From positions 186,001 to 250,000 of the forward strand of contig CAMIGX010000001.1 of the NCBI GenBank assembly GCA_946221385.1: a DNA stretch of 64,000 nucleotides, read 5' to 3'. The notes beneath the pieces were generated by a model. It made no database searches and was not told where the DNA came from. It worked only from the letters and a program-made list of their open reading frames with translations. Origin of the DNA: an uncultured Propionimicrobium sp. Its GTDB lineage: Bacteria > Actinomycetota > Actinomycetes > Propionibacteriales > Propionibacteriaceae. The position numbers were made by a program, and so were the translations under genes. Position 1 is the stretch's first letter. The number at the start of each line of letters is the position of its first letter. Shown piece after piece: positions 7,773 to 20,800 of this stretch.

Positions 7773-10184
7773 TCACGGCCATTGAATCTGACGGTTGGCG
7801 AAATCTTGCCGCACGCCATCACCAGCCGGATACTCACCAGTGATGGGCACGCCGACTACTTCGTGTCCGCCCGCGGCCAGGAACCGAGCCAAGAGGCCTC
7901 CGTGCACGGCGCGAGCGCCATATTGCGGCGACCAGTAGATCCGACCGTGCTGGAAGGTCTGCATGACGACATGGCCGCCAAGCGGAACCTCGTTGCCAGT
8001 CGGAGCGCCGAGCAAGCCGTTGATGCCGCCTAGGCGTTCCCACTCGACCTTGTTCCCGCGGTAGACGAACCAGGCGCCCGCACCCGGAGCCCAGTAGGCG
8101 TCTCCGCCGGTGAAATGCTGCACGACTCGATTACCACCCAGAGCTATCTCCTCGCTCAGCGGCTTGCCGAATGCGCCACTTTCGGCACCAGCGTTGCGCC
8201 AAGCCACCTCGATTGCGCCGCTGACCTTTGGCCCGGCGGCAGGTTGACTGTCAGGCGTCGGACCCATCGCGTGCACCGTCTGCGTCACAGCCGGGCCGGG
8301 GACATTATTGGTGACGGTGGCCGTCGGGGCGGGCACATGCACGGTCTGCGTCACAGTCGGGCCGGGCACCTTATTTGTGACGGTGACCGTCGGACCGGGG
8401 ACGTTATTGGTGATAGTGGCCGTCGCAGCAGGCACATTATTTGTGACAGTGACCGTCGGACCAGGCACGTTATTAGTGACAGTTACCGTAGCAGTCGCTG
8501 TCACAGCCGGGTCGGGCACATTATGGGTGACAGTGGCCGTCACGGTCGGGACCGGAGCAGGCATCGTCGGCGTCGGCTGCACCGACGGAACGCCAAGCCA
8601 GTCGAGCGAGATCTGCATGTATTGCAGCGACGGGCCGTCACCCTCGTAGAGCAGGCCGTAGGTGCCTGGCTTGGACAGTGGCGTCAAGGTCGAGTAGGAC
8701 GTTGAACCAGCCGCGAAGACCTTCGAGACCGGCCAGCTCTTGCCGTCGTCGTAGGACAGGCGAATGGTGCCATTGACGCGGCTGGACGCGCTGTTCGCGT
8801 TGCTGAACAACAAGATCTTGGCCGCTGCGCTGCCCTCAGGGGCATCTGGGAAGGCCCGAATGATCGAGGCATTGTTGCGCGGATCGACGAGCGCCTCATC
8901 AACAGTGACATCGCCGTAGGTCTGACCGCCGTCGCGCGACAGCGCCACCTTCCGGCCGCCGACCGCATCAGAACGCCGTGAGTTGAGCATCACGGTTCCG
9001 TCGGACAATTCGACGACCTTGTTCTCGTCCATGCCGGTGCCGACGGCCTGCCCCGACTGCCAGGTGGCGCCGTGGTCGTCGGAGTAGACAGTCACGGCTT
9101 GGAAAGCGCCATCGGATGCGCGAACCATGGTGTACTGCTGCAGCAGTCGACCCTTGTGGGCGCCGTAGCGAAGCTGGATGCCCTCTCCAGAAGCGGCGAA
9201 TCGGCTGCGCCACTTGGCCACGTCAGGAGTGATATCGGCGGTGATGTCGCGCGGCGCGGTCCACGTCTGGCCGTTATCAGCCGACTCTACGACGACCGCG
9301 TGCAGCACGTTACGGTCAGTCGGATCGACGCCGACCACCGAGCCCATCAAGCCCTGGTCATAGGACTTCAAGAAAAAGGCGAAGATCTTGCCCGTCACTC
9401 GATCCACCACATAGGAAGGATCTGAGTAACCGATCTTGCCACCGGGGGCGTCGAAGGCACCCGCTGCGATCGTCGTAGGTTGTTCCCATGACTTCCCGCC
9501 ATCCTTCGAGACCCGCTGGATGATGGAGTTGTGCTGGGGTGCGTCAGCGCAGTTCGTCGGTCGACCGTCCCAGGCAGCGAGGATCCAACCGTTGGGAGCC
9601 TCGGTCAGCGCGGGGATGCGGTGGCAGGTGAACCCGAAGTCGGCTGGGTTGGCCAGCGTGCGCGGGACACCCTCGACGAGGTCTTCCCAAACAAATGGCG
9701 GCTCTTCGCCAGTCTGGACGGTGATCGAGACCGTGATCGGCTCATAGACGGTTCCCGTGTCGCGACCCGTTGGCTGCCAGGTGGTCTCGAAGGTCGCGCT
9801 ACCAGCCGCGACGTCTTCCTCAGTGATCGTGTAAGTGATCTCTTTAGGCTGAGATGCGATGTAGCCGCAGTTGTATTTGCCGCCGCTGCCCTTGGGCAGG
9901 TTCTTCCAGTTACAGAACTCGGCGCCGCTGACTGTCGAAGACGTGACACTCATATCTGTGACCTCGGGCAGATTGGCCTCGACACGTAAAGCTAGCCGGA
10001 GTACCTCACCGGCGGCGTAGGCGCGCTTATTGCCGGCGATCGACGACAAGCGCACCTGTCCCCAATCGCCTTTGACCCACTCACCGACTTCAGCAGCCTG
10101 AGCTGGCCGGGAGGCACCGGTGATCGTCATGGCTAACGCCACGAAGATAGCGACCAGCAATCTGGTCGATCGAAATTTCCTCAT
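7773..10184 (-). CDS. Secreted sialidase (GH33) with LGFP cell-wall repeats
   Basis: An exo-alpha-sialidase that would cut terminal sialic acid from host glycans outside the cell. The start is ATG 10184, with AGAGGA upstream; it gives a clean signal peptide (MRKFRSTRLLVAIFVALAMT, cleaved near AQA-A at about 28-31) and 803 residues. A beta-sandwich region spans about 35-165. The catalytic propeller follows, with the RIP motif at about 189-191 and Asp boxes SKDGGKSW (226), SADNGQTW, SDDHGATW, SRDGGQTY and SYDDGKSW. A conserved YEGD sits near the end of the propeller. A Thr/Val/Pro repeat linker covers about 540-640. The last 150 residues are LGFP repeats (FGKPLSEE, LLGAPTGNE, VVGVPITGEY), which hold proteins in actinobacterial walls. 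It lies between fusA and tuf on the same strand, which is unusual. No sialic-acid uptake or catabolic genes are in view. Confidence 0.93.
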   Translation of the reverse strand: MRKFRSTRLLVAIFVALAMTITGASRPAQAAEVGEWVKGDWGQVRLSSIAGNKRAYAAGEVLRLALRVEANLPEVTDMSVTSSTVSGAEFCNWKNLPKGSGGKYNCGYIASQPKEITYTITEEDVAAGSATFETTWQPTGRDTGTVYEPITVSITVQTGEEPPFVWEDLVEGVPRTLANPADFGFTCHRIPALTEAPNGWILAAWDGRPTNCADAPQHNSIIQRVSKDGGKSWEQPTTIAAGAFDAPGGKIGYSDPSYVVDRVTGKIFAFFLKSYDQGLMGSVVGVDPTDRNVLHAVVVESADNGQTWTAPRDITADITPDVAKWRSRFAASGEGIQLRYGAHKGRLLQQYTMVRASDGAFQAVTVYSDDHGATWQSGQAVGTGMDENKVVELSDGTVMLNSRRSDAVGGRKVALSRDGGQTYGDVTVDEALVDPRNNASIIRAFPDAPEGSAAAKILLFSNANSASSRVNGTIRLSYDDGKSWPVSKVFAAGSTSYSTLTPLSKPGTYGLLYEGDGPSLQYMQISLDWLGVPSVQPTPTMPAPVPTVTATVTHNVPDPAVTATATVTVTNNVPGPTVTVTNNVPAATATITNNVPGPTVTVTNKVPGPTVTQTVHVPAPTATVTNNVPGPAVTQTVHAMGPTPDSQPAAGPKVSGAIEVAWRNAGAESGAFGKPLSEEIALGGNRVVQHFTGGDAYWAPGAGAWFVYRGNKVEWERLGGINGLLGAPTGNEVPLGGHVVMQTFQHGRIYWSPQYGARAVHGGLLARFLAAGGHEVVGVPITGEYPAGDGVRQDFANRQIQWP
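8258..8570 (-). repeat. Degenerate tandem repeat coding the sialidase Thr-Val-Pro linker
   Basis: About eight imperfect units of roughly 30-36 bases code variations of TVTVTNNVPGP between the catalytic and LGFP parts of the sialidase. The units keep the reading frame and differ mainly at third positions and at the N-N or Q-T residues. Such linkers are extended and often glycosylated. Unit number could vary between strains by recombination or slippage. Confidence 0.8.
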
Positions 10185-10265
10185 CACTGTGTTTTCCTCT
10201 CTGAAAACGCGGGGGAACGCCTCGGGCAATCGGCTCTCGACTTTGAAAACCCCCGTGGCGAGAGT

Positions 10266-10290
10266 TGTCAGACATCATACGACAGATGCT
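10266..10290 (-). promoter_or_regulatory. Possible sialidase promoter
   Basis: The minus strand has TATGAT at 10274-10279, a near-consensus -10 box about 90 bases before the start codon. No good -35 box is found 16-18 bases upstream. TGTC and GACA flank the box and could be operator arms. Weak evidence, but the fusA terminator just upstream means the gene needs some promoter here. Confidence 0.3.
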
Positions 10291-10335
10291 GCCTGCTGGC
10301 TAGAGGCATATTTCCCTAGCTTCGGCGCCGGAGCA

Positions 10336-10375
10336 CAAAAAGGCGGCGGCGCCCCGGATGATCCGGGACGCCGCC
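10336..10375 (-). terminator. Rho-independent terminator of fusA
   Basis: A 14-base stem pairs 10345-10358 with 10362-10375 with one mismatch, mostly G-C, and on the minus strand leads into CCTTTTTG. It begins 22 bases past the fusA stop, so it should separate fusA from the sialidase gene. Confidence 0.85.
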
Positions 10376-10397
10376 GTGATAGTTGATTTGGAGGAGA

Positions 10398-12500
10398 TCA
10401 GGCCTCGCCGCCGCGGGCCTTGGCGATGACCTCGTCGGCGATGTTCTTCGGCACCTCACCGTAGGAATCGAATTCCATGGTGTAGGAGGCCTGACCGGAG
10501 GTCTTGGAGCGCAGGTCACCCACGTAGCCGAACATTTCGGCCAGCGGCACCAGGGCGCGCACGACGCGGTTGCCGTGCTGCTCGTCCATCGACTGGACGT
10601 GGCCACGGCGAGCGTTCAAGTCGCCGATGACGGTGCCCAGGTAGTCCTCCGGAGTGGTGACCTCGACGGCCATCATGGGTTCCAGCAGGGCCGGATCAGC
10701 CTTGCGGGCAGCTTCCTTGAAGACCATCGAACCGGCGATCTTGAAGGCCAGTTCCGAGGAGTCAACGTCGTGGTAGGCACCGTCGGTCAGCGTCACCTTG
10801 ATGTCTTCGACGGGGTAGCCAGCCAAGACACCGAACTGCATCGCTTCCTGAATACCCGCGTCGACAGCCGGGATGTATTCCTTGGGGATACGTCCACCGG
10901 TGACGGCGTTGACGAACTCGTAACCCGAGCCAGCTTCGGTCGGCTCGAGGTTGATGATGACCTTGCCGTACTGGCCCGAACCACCCGACTGCTTCTTGTG
11001 GGTGTATTCGACGTTCTCGACCGGACGACGCAGGGTCTCGCGGTAGGCCACCTGCGGCTTACCGATGTTGGCCTCGACGTGGAACTCACGCTTCATGCGG
11101 TCGATCAGCACCTCGAGGTGCAGCTCGCCCATGCCGGCGATGATGGTCTGGCCGGTCTCTTCGTCGGTGTGCACCTGGAAGGTCGGGTCCTCTTCGGCGA
11201 GCCGCTGAATAGCGGTGCCGAGCTTCTCCTGGTCGGCCTTCGACTTGGGCTCAATGGCCTGCTCGATGACGGGATTCGGGAACTCCATCGACTCCAGCAC
11301 GATCGGGTTGCCAGCGTCACACAGCGTGTCACCGGTGCCAGTGGCCTTCAGGCCCATGACGGCGCAGATGTTGCCGGCGGGCATCATCGGCACTTCCTGA
11401 CGCTTGTTGGCGTGCATCTGGTAGATCTTGCCGATGCGCTCCTTCTTGCCGGTGGTGGCATTCAGCACCTGCTCGCCGGACTCCAGCACGCCGGAATAGA
11501 CGCGAACGAAGGTCAAGCGACCCAGGTGCGGGTCGGCAGCAATCTTGAAGGCCAGCGCGCTCAGCGGCTCGTCCTTGGCAGCCTTGCGGGTCAGCACGGT
11601 CTCCTCGTCGCCAGGCTTGAAGCCTTCAACGTCAGGGATATCCAGCGGGCTAGGCAGGTAATCGATGACGGCGTCCAGCAGCGGCTGGACACCCTTGTTC
11701 TTGAACGAGGTGCCGCAGACCACAGCGGTGAATTCGCTAGCCAGCACGCCGCGACGGATCGCAGCCTTGATCTGCTCCTTGGTCGGCTCTTCGCCTTCCA
11801 GGTAAAGCTCCATCAGCTCGTCGTCATGCTCCGAGAGAGTCTCGATCATCTCGGCGCGGGCAGCCTCAGCGGCGTCCTTCAACTCGGCCGGGATCTCTTC
11901 GACCTCGTAGTCCTCGCCCATGACGGTCTCACCACGCCAGGTCTTCGCGTTCATCTCGACCAGGTCGATGATGCCGATGAAGTCCTGCTCAGCGCCGATC
12001 GGCAACTGCAGGGGAACCGGGACCGCGTTCAAGCGTTCCTTGATGGTCTTGATGACGTGATCAAAGGACGCACCGGTGCGATCCAACTTGTTCACGTAGC
12101 AGATGCGCGGCACGCCGTACTTGGACGCCTGACGCCAAACAGTCATCGACTGCGGCTCAACGCCGGCGACGCCGTCAAACACTGCGACGGCACCGTCCAG
12201 GACGCGCAGCGAGCGCTCCACCTCGACGGTGAAGTCGACGTGGCCTGGGGTGTCGATGATGTTGATCTGGTTGCCCTTCCAGAAACAAGTGGTGGCAGCC
12301 GAGGTGATCGTGATGCCGCGTTCCTGCTCCTGCTCCATCCAGTCCATGGTGGCGCCACCTTCGTGGGTCTCACCGATCTTGTGGTTGATGCCGGTGTAGA
12401 ACAGGATGCGTTCGGTGGTGGTGGTCTTGCCGGCGTCAATATGGGCCATGATACCGATATTGCGCACCTTCGCTAGGTCTGTCTGTAGGTCGAGGGCCAC
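10398..12500 (-). CDS. fusA: Translation elongation factor G
   Basis: Elongation factor G is the GTPase that drives translocation on the ribosome. The product has about 700 residues with the full domain set: P-loop AHIDAGKTTTTER near the N-terminus, switch region RGITITSAAT, DTPGHVDFT, NKLDRTG, domain IV with the long GSGQYGKVI segment and a C-terminal domain ending with the EVTTPEDYLGTVIGDLNARRG region. I choose GTG 12500 (VALDLQTDLAKVRNIGIMAHIDAG), a few bases after GGGGA, over the in-frame TTG four codons upstream. It is the third gene of the str cluster, and a strong terminator follows. Confidence 0.97.
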   Translation of the reverse strand: MALDLQTDLAKVRNIGIMAHIDAGKTTTTERILFYTGINHKIGETHEGGATMDWMEQEQERGITITSAATTCFWKGNQINIIDTPGHVDFTVEVERSLRVLDGAVAVFDGVAGVEPQSMTVWRQASKYGVPRICYVNKLDRTGASFDHVIKTIKERLNAVPVPLQLPIGAEQDFIGIIDLVEMNAKTWRGETVMGEDYEVEEIPAELKDAAEAARAEMIETLSEHDDELMELYLEGEEPTKEQIKAAIRRGVLASEFTAVVCGTSFKNKGVQPLLDAVIDYLPSPLDIPDVEGFKPGDEETVLTRKAAKDEPLSALAFKIAADPHLGRLTFVRVYSGVLESGEQVLNATTGKKERIGKIYQMHANKRQEVPMMPAGNICAVMGLKATGTGDTLCDAGNPIVLESMEFPNPVIEQAIEPKSKADQEKLGTAIQRLAEEDPTFQVHTDEETGQTIIAGMGELHLEVLIDRMKREFHVEANIGKPQVAYRETLRRPVENVEYTHKKQSGGSGQYGKVIINLEPTEAGSGYEFVNAVTGGRIPKEYIPAVDAGIQEAMQFGVLAGYPVEDIKVTLTDGAYHDVDSSELAFKIAGSMVFKEAARKADPALLEPMMAVEVTTPEDYLGTVIGDLNARRGHVQSMDEQHGNRVVRALVPLAEMFGYVGDLRSKTSGQASYTMEFDSYGEVPKNIADEVIAKARGGEA

Positions 12501-12615
12501 GGAGTTCCCCAATTTCTGTTGAAGCTGATTTGGATGATTCGATTTTGTTTTTCGATTTTGCGCCCGAATTTTTGTTAACCAGACGTTTGCCGTCTAGTCA
12601 GATTTTCACCAGGCA

Positions 12616-12651
12616 TGCAAAGTCCGCCCCCAAATTTAAACGAGGGCGGAC
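12616..12651 (-). terminator. Stem-loop between rpsG and fusA
   Basis: A perfect 8-bp stem, GTCCGCCC at 12622-12629 with GGGCGGAC at 12644-12651, has a 14-base A/T-rich loop and only TTTGC behind it on the minus strand. It may be a partial terminator or an mRNA-stabilising hairpin that sets the rpsG to fusA ratio. Confidence 0.6.
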
Positions 12652-12663
12652 GATGCGTGAAAA

Positions 12664-13134
12664 TCACCAACGGTAGTGAGCAAAGGCGCGGTTGGCCTCA
12701 GCCATCTTGTGGGTGTCTTCGCGCTTCTTGACCGAAGCACCCAGGCCATTGCTGGCGTCCAGGATTTCGTTCATCAAACGCTCGGACATGGTCTTCTCGC
12801 GACGTTCGCGGGCGTAGCTAACCAGCCAACGCATCGCCAAGGTGTTGGCGCGGGCTGGCTTGACTTCGACGGGCACCTGATAGGTGGCACCACCGACACG
12901 ACGGCTACGCACCTCGACAGCCGGGCGGACATTGTCCAGCGCCTTCTTCAAGGTCTGGACCGGGTCAATGCCGGTCTTCTCACGAGTGCCTTCGAGGGCG
13001 GTGTAGACGATGCCCTGCGCGACGGTCTTCTTGCCGTCCAGCAGGATCTTACTGACGAGCTGGGAGACCAGTGGCGAGCCATAAACGGGGTCGACGACGA
13101 CCTGACGCTTCGGGGCGGGACCCTTGCGAGGCAT
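12664..13134 (-). CDS. rpsG: 30S ribosomal protein S7
   Basis: S7 nucleates assembly of the 30S head domain and contacts the E site. The 156-residue length is standard. The sequence opens MPRKGPAPKRQVVVDPVYGS, contains GGATYQVPVEV and ALRWL-type LAMRWLVSYARERREK segments and ends YRW. Its ATG overlaps the rpsL stop by one base (TAATG), so it is translated by coupling with rpsL. Confidence 0.98.
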   Translation of the reverse strand: MPRKGPAPKRQVVVDPVYGSPLVSQLVSKILLDGKKTVAQGIVYTALEGTREKTGIDPVQTLKKALDNVRPAVEVRSRRVGGATYQVPVEVKPARANTLAMRWLVSYARERREKTMSERLMNEILDASNGLGASVKKREDTHKMAEANRAFAHYRW

Positions 13135-13505
13135 TACTTCTCCTTCTTCGCGCCGTAACGGCTGCGAGCCTGCTTGCGGTTCTTGACAGCCTGGGTGTCA
13201 AGGGCACCGCGCACGATCTTGTAACGGACGCCGGGCAGGTCACGAACACGGCCACCACGCACGAGCACCATCGAGTGCTCCTGCAGGTTGTGACCCTCGC
13301 CAGGAATGTAGGCGGTCACCTCGATGCCCGAGCTCAAGCGGACACGTGCGACCTTGCGCAGTGCAGAGTTCGGCTTCTTCGGGGACGTGGTGTAAACACG
13401 GGTGCACACGCCACGGCGCTGGGGAGAACCCTTCAGCGCGGGCGTCTTGCTCTTGCTGACCTTGTCGGCACGGCCCTTGCGGACCAGCTGCTGAATTGTA
13501 GGCAC
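13134..13505 (-). CDS. rpsL: 30S ribosomal protein S12
   Basis: S12 sits at the decoding centre and affects accuracy. I start at GTG 13505, giving 123 residues and the invariant N-terminus PTIQQLVRKGR. A further ten codons upstream are open but would not match the family. The streptomycin-region lysines are wild type in TSPKKPNSALRKVARV. The RYGAKKEK end is typical of actinobacteria. First gene of the str transcript, about 270 bases after the predicted transcription start. Its stop overlaps the rpsG start. Confidence 0.97.
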   Translation of the reverse strand: MPTIQQLVRKGRADKVSKSKTPALKGSPQRRGVCTRVYTTSPKKPNSALRKVARVRLSSGIEVTAYIPGEGHNLQEHSMVLVRGGRVRDLPGVRYKIVRGALDTQAVKNRKQARSRYGAKKEK

Positions 13506-13749
13506 CTGCTGGTATCTCTTTCTGGTTGCCTGCACACAGTCACCTGCATGCAGCGGTTTCGATTAGCGGTGCGTTACCGCTTTCGCTGGCTTGACGGCCC
13601 TTGCCCGACTCCGGCGCAGCACGTTCCAAGTCCGCGCGCGAGATGTTCGACGGCAGTCGCGTCGTCAAAAATTTCTGAGCGGCCATCCGCGTGAAAGAAT
13701 CGACATGTCCTGCAACTCGGAGATATCGCGCGCTGGACGGCAGCTGAAT

Positions 13750-13774
13750 GTTCGGACGGTAAACCTGTCCGAAC
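13750..13774 (-). promoter_or_regulatory. Perfect inverted repeat at the start of the str operon leader
   Basis: GTTCGGAC (13750-13757) and GTCCGAAC (13767-13774) are perfect arms around 9 bases. The repeat starts about 4 bases after the predicted transcription start, so it could be a 5'-end hairpin that stabilises the mRNA or an operator. No S7-like or other known ribosomal leader is recognised. Confidence 0.65.
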
Positions 13775-13784
13775 ACGCTCATTA

Positions 13785-13813
13785 ATATTACTAGGTAGGC
13801 GTGCCCCGGTCAA
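13785..13813 (-). promoter_or_regulatory. Promoter of rpsL-rpsG-fusA
   Basis: On the minus strand TTGACC (13808-13813), a 17-base spacer and TAATAT (13785-13790) match the main sigma-factor consensus at five of six positions in each box. It lies directly downstream of the rpoC terminator. Predicted transcription start is near 13778, leaving a leader of about 270 bases before the rpsL GTG. Confidence 0.75.
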
Positions 13814-13866
13814 AAAGCCGATCCACGTGACGTCCGACGCGGGGTCTACGCAGGCACGCGGAATAG

Positions 13867-13904
13867 CTAAAAGGGCCTGTCCCCCAGGCGGGAGTCAGGC
13901 CCTT
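13867..13904 (-). terminator. Rho-independent terminator of rpoC
   Basis: A 9-bp stem pairs 13871-13879 (AAGGGCCTG) with 13896-13904 (CAGGCCCTT) around a 16-base loop, and the minus strand continues as TTTTAGC. It starts 18 bases after the rpoC stop and separates rpoBC from the str operon. Confidence 0.8.
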
Positions 13905-13921
13905 TCAATGTCTTGATCAGA

Positions 13922-17809
<3,888 letters not shown>

Positions 17810-17841
17810 TTTTTTCGTCTCCCCTGTTGGGTCTTAGCTCG

Positions 17842-17857
17842 AAAAAGAATTCTTTTT
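17842..17857. promoter_or_regulatory. A/T palindrome in the rpoB-rpoC gap
   Basis: A perfect 16-base palindrome (AAAAAGAATTCTTTTT) lies between rpoB and rpoC, flanked by complementary CTCGA and TCGAG further out, so the mRNA can fold a hairpin. It may be an RNA-processing site; there is no U-run placement typical of a terminator. Confidence 0.45.
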
Positions 17858-17872
17858 GGGATCGAGAAGAGA

Positions 17873-20800
17873 TCAGATCTCTTCGACGATGGCGAAGGTG
17901 TCAGCCCCCGGACGGCGCGATAGGTCGATGCCGAGATCTTCGCTGGCGCGGAAGTCGTCTTCAGAATCGCGTAGTTCGACGATCGAGCCATCGCTAGACA
18001 GCACCTCGACGTTCAAGCACAGCGACTTCATTTCCTTGACCAGCACCTTGAAGGACTCCGGAATACCAGGCTCGGGGATGTTCTCACCCTTGACGATGGC
18101 CTCGTAGACCTTGACGCGACCTGGCACGTCATCGGACTTGATGGTGAGCATCTCCTGCAGCGCCCAAGCAGCGCCATAGGCCTCGAGTGCCCAAACTTCC
18201 ATCTCACCGAAACGCTGGCCACCGAACTGTGCCTTACCGCCCAGCGGCTGCTGGGTGATCATCGAGTACGGGCCAGTCGAACGGGCGTGAATCTTGTCGT
18301 CGACCAGGTGGTGCAGCTTCAGCATGTACATGTAGCCGACACCGACCTTCTGCGGGAAGGGTTCACCGCTACGGCCGTCAATCAAGGTCGCCTTGCCGTC
18401 AGCGTCGACCATCCGATCGCCCTCTTCGTTGGACAAACCATTAGCCAACAGACCAGCGATCTCATACTCTTCAGCGCCGTCGAACACCGGCGTAGCTAGC
18501 CGCGACTTGGGATCAACGTGGGTCAAACCGACCTCACGCAGCCGATCGGCCCACTCGCCTTCGACATTTTCGATGTCCCAGCCGGAGTGCGCGATCCAAC
18601 CCAAGTGGGTCTCCAGCACCTGTCCGACGTTCATACGCGAGGGCACACCCAGCGGGTTCAAGATGATGTCGACCGGGGTGCCATCAGGCAGGAATGGCAT
18701 GTCTTCTTGCGGCAGGATCTTGGAAATGACGCCCTTGTTACCGTGGCGGCCAGCGAGCTTGTCACCTTCTTGGATCTTGCGCTTCTGGGCGACGTAGACC
18801 CGCACCATCTGGTTGACGCCAGGGGGCAGCTCGTCAGAATCGTCACGGTCGAAGACGCGCACACCGATGACGGTGCCAGCTTCACCGTGCGGGACACGCA
18901 TCGAAGTGTCACGCACCTCACGAGCCTTTTCACCGAAGATGGCGCGCAGCAGACGCTCTTCAGGGGTCAGTTCGGTCTCACCCTTCGGGGTCACCTTGCC
19001 GACCAAGATGTCGCCAGTGCCTACCTCGGCGCCGATGCGGATGATGCCGCGCTCGTCCAGATTGGCCAGCAGATCCTCCGAAGCGTTCGGGATGTCGCGG
19101 GTGATCTCCTCGGGGCCCAGCTTGGTATCGCGGGCGTCGACTTCGTGTTCCTCGATGTGGATCGAGGTCAAGATGTCTTCGCTGACGATGCGCTGGTTGA
19201 GGATGATCGCGTCCTCATAGTTGAGGCCTTCCCAAGGCATGAACGCGACCAACAGGTTGCGGCCCAGGGCCAACTCAGCGTTGTCGGTGCACGGACCATC
19301 AGCGATCGGAGTGCCGCGGTCGACGTGGTCGCCGGCGTGCACGATCGGGCGCTGATTGACGCAGGTGCCCGCGTTGGAACGGTTGAACTTCTCCAGCTTG
19401 TAGGTCTGATAGGTGCCGTCATCGCAGGCGATATCGATCAGATCCGCCGAGACGCTGGTCACGGTACCCGGCTTGGCGGCCAAGGTGACGTCACCGACGT
19501 CAACCGCGGCGCGATATTCCATGCCGGTGCCGACGTAGGGAGCCTCAGAGCGCACCAGCGGCACCGCCTGACGTTGCATGTTGGCGCCCATCAAGGCACG
19601 CGACGCGTCGTCGTGTTCCAGGAAGGGAATCAGCGCGGTCGCGACCGAAACCATCTGACGCGGCGAGACGTCCATGTAGTCGACTTCTTCAGCCGCGACG
19701 GTGTCCACGTCACCATGCTTCAAGCGCACCAAGATGCGCTCTTCGACGAACTTGCCGTTCTCGTCCAACTCAGCGTTGGCCTGTGCGATGACGTAACGGT
19801 CTTCCTCGTTGGCGGTCAAGTAGTCGATCTGATCGGTGACCTTGCCGCCTTCGACCTTGCGGTACGGAGTCTCGATGAAACCGAAGGCGTTGACGCGCGC
19901 GAACGACGCCAGCGAACCGATCAGACCGATGTTCGGGCCTTCAGGGGTCTCAATGGGACACATGCGGCCGTAGTGCGAGGGGTGCACGTCTCGCACTTCC
20001 ATGCCGGCGCGGTCACGTGACAGACCACCGGGGCCCAGCGCCGACAGACGACGCTTGTGGGTCAGCTCGGCCAACGGGTTGTTTTGGTCCATGAACTGGG
20101 ACAGCTGCGAGGTACCGAAGAATTCCTTGAGCGCCGCGGTGACCGGGCGAATGTTGATCAAGGTCTGCGGGGTGATCGCCTCGACGTCTTGGGTCGTCAT
20201 CCGATCGCGCACGACGCGCTCCATACGACCCAGGCCGGTACGCAGCTGGTTTTGAATCAGCTCACCGACGGTACGCAGGCGGCGGTTGCCGAAGTGGTCG
20301 ATGTCGTCAGCTTCGACGATGACGTCAACGTCGCCCACCTTGATCTGCTCTTTGCCTTCGTGCAGCGAGCAGATGTAGTGGATCGAAGCGACGATGTCGT
20401 CGATGGTCAAGACCTGCTTGTCGAAGGGCAGGTTCAAGCCGAGCTTCTGATTGACCTTGTAGCGGCCGACCTTGGCCAGGTCGTAACGCTTCTCATTGAA
20501 GTAGTAATTGTCGAGCAGTGCCTGGGCAGCTTCGCGCGCCGGCGGCTCACCAGGACGCAGCTTGCGGTAAATGTCCAGCAGCGCCTCGTCCTGGGTGGTG
20601 ACCGAATCCTTCTCCAGGGTCATCCGCATCGACTCGTATTCACCGAACTCCTCGAGAATACGGTCTTCGGTCCAGCCCAGCGCCTTCAGCAAGACGGTCA
20701 CATTCTGCTTACGCTTACGGTCCAGGCGGACGCCCACCATGTCGCGCTTGTCAATTTCAAACTCGAGCCAAGCACCACGAGAGGGGATGACCTTGCAGGT

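Larger units (their letters stand above)
13536..13921. other. Region between rpoC and rpsL: rpoC terminator, str promoter and leader
   Basis: This 386-base region holds, in minus-strand order, the rpoC terminator, a near-consensus promoter, a perfect inverted repeat at the expected transcript start and a long rpsL leader. No convincing coding sequence is present. An 80-codon frame at 13540-13782 begins at the predicted transcription start, but it has no ribosome binding site and resembles no known protein. Confidence 0.7.

Noticed and set aside
8258..8570. Spaced repeats as a possible CRISPR array
   Set aside because: The units are imperfect, keep the sialidase reading frame and have no unique spacers.
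10185..10229. Upstream in-frame start for the sialidase
   Set aside because: It would place 15 charged residues before an otherwise clean signal peptide, and the ribosome binding site fits the ATG at 10184.
10270..10290. TGTC..GACA pair at the sialidase promoter as a NanR/GntR operator
   Set aside because: Arms of only four bases; no regulator gene nearby to support it.
10383..12476. Very long open frame on the plus strand opposite fusA (and similar ones opposite tuf, rpoB and rpoC)
   Set aside because: They are mirror frames produced by the codon bias of GC-rich genes: Val/Asp/Leu/Gly/His-rich composition, no ribosome binding sites, and each lies fully opposite a universal gene.
13540..13782. 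80-codon frame covering the str-operon leader
   Set aside because: Its ATG is at or upstream of the predicted transcription start, there is no ribosome binding site and the sequence matches nothing I know. A leaderless peptide cannot be excluded, but the leader explanation is simpler.
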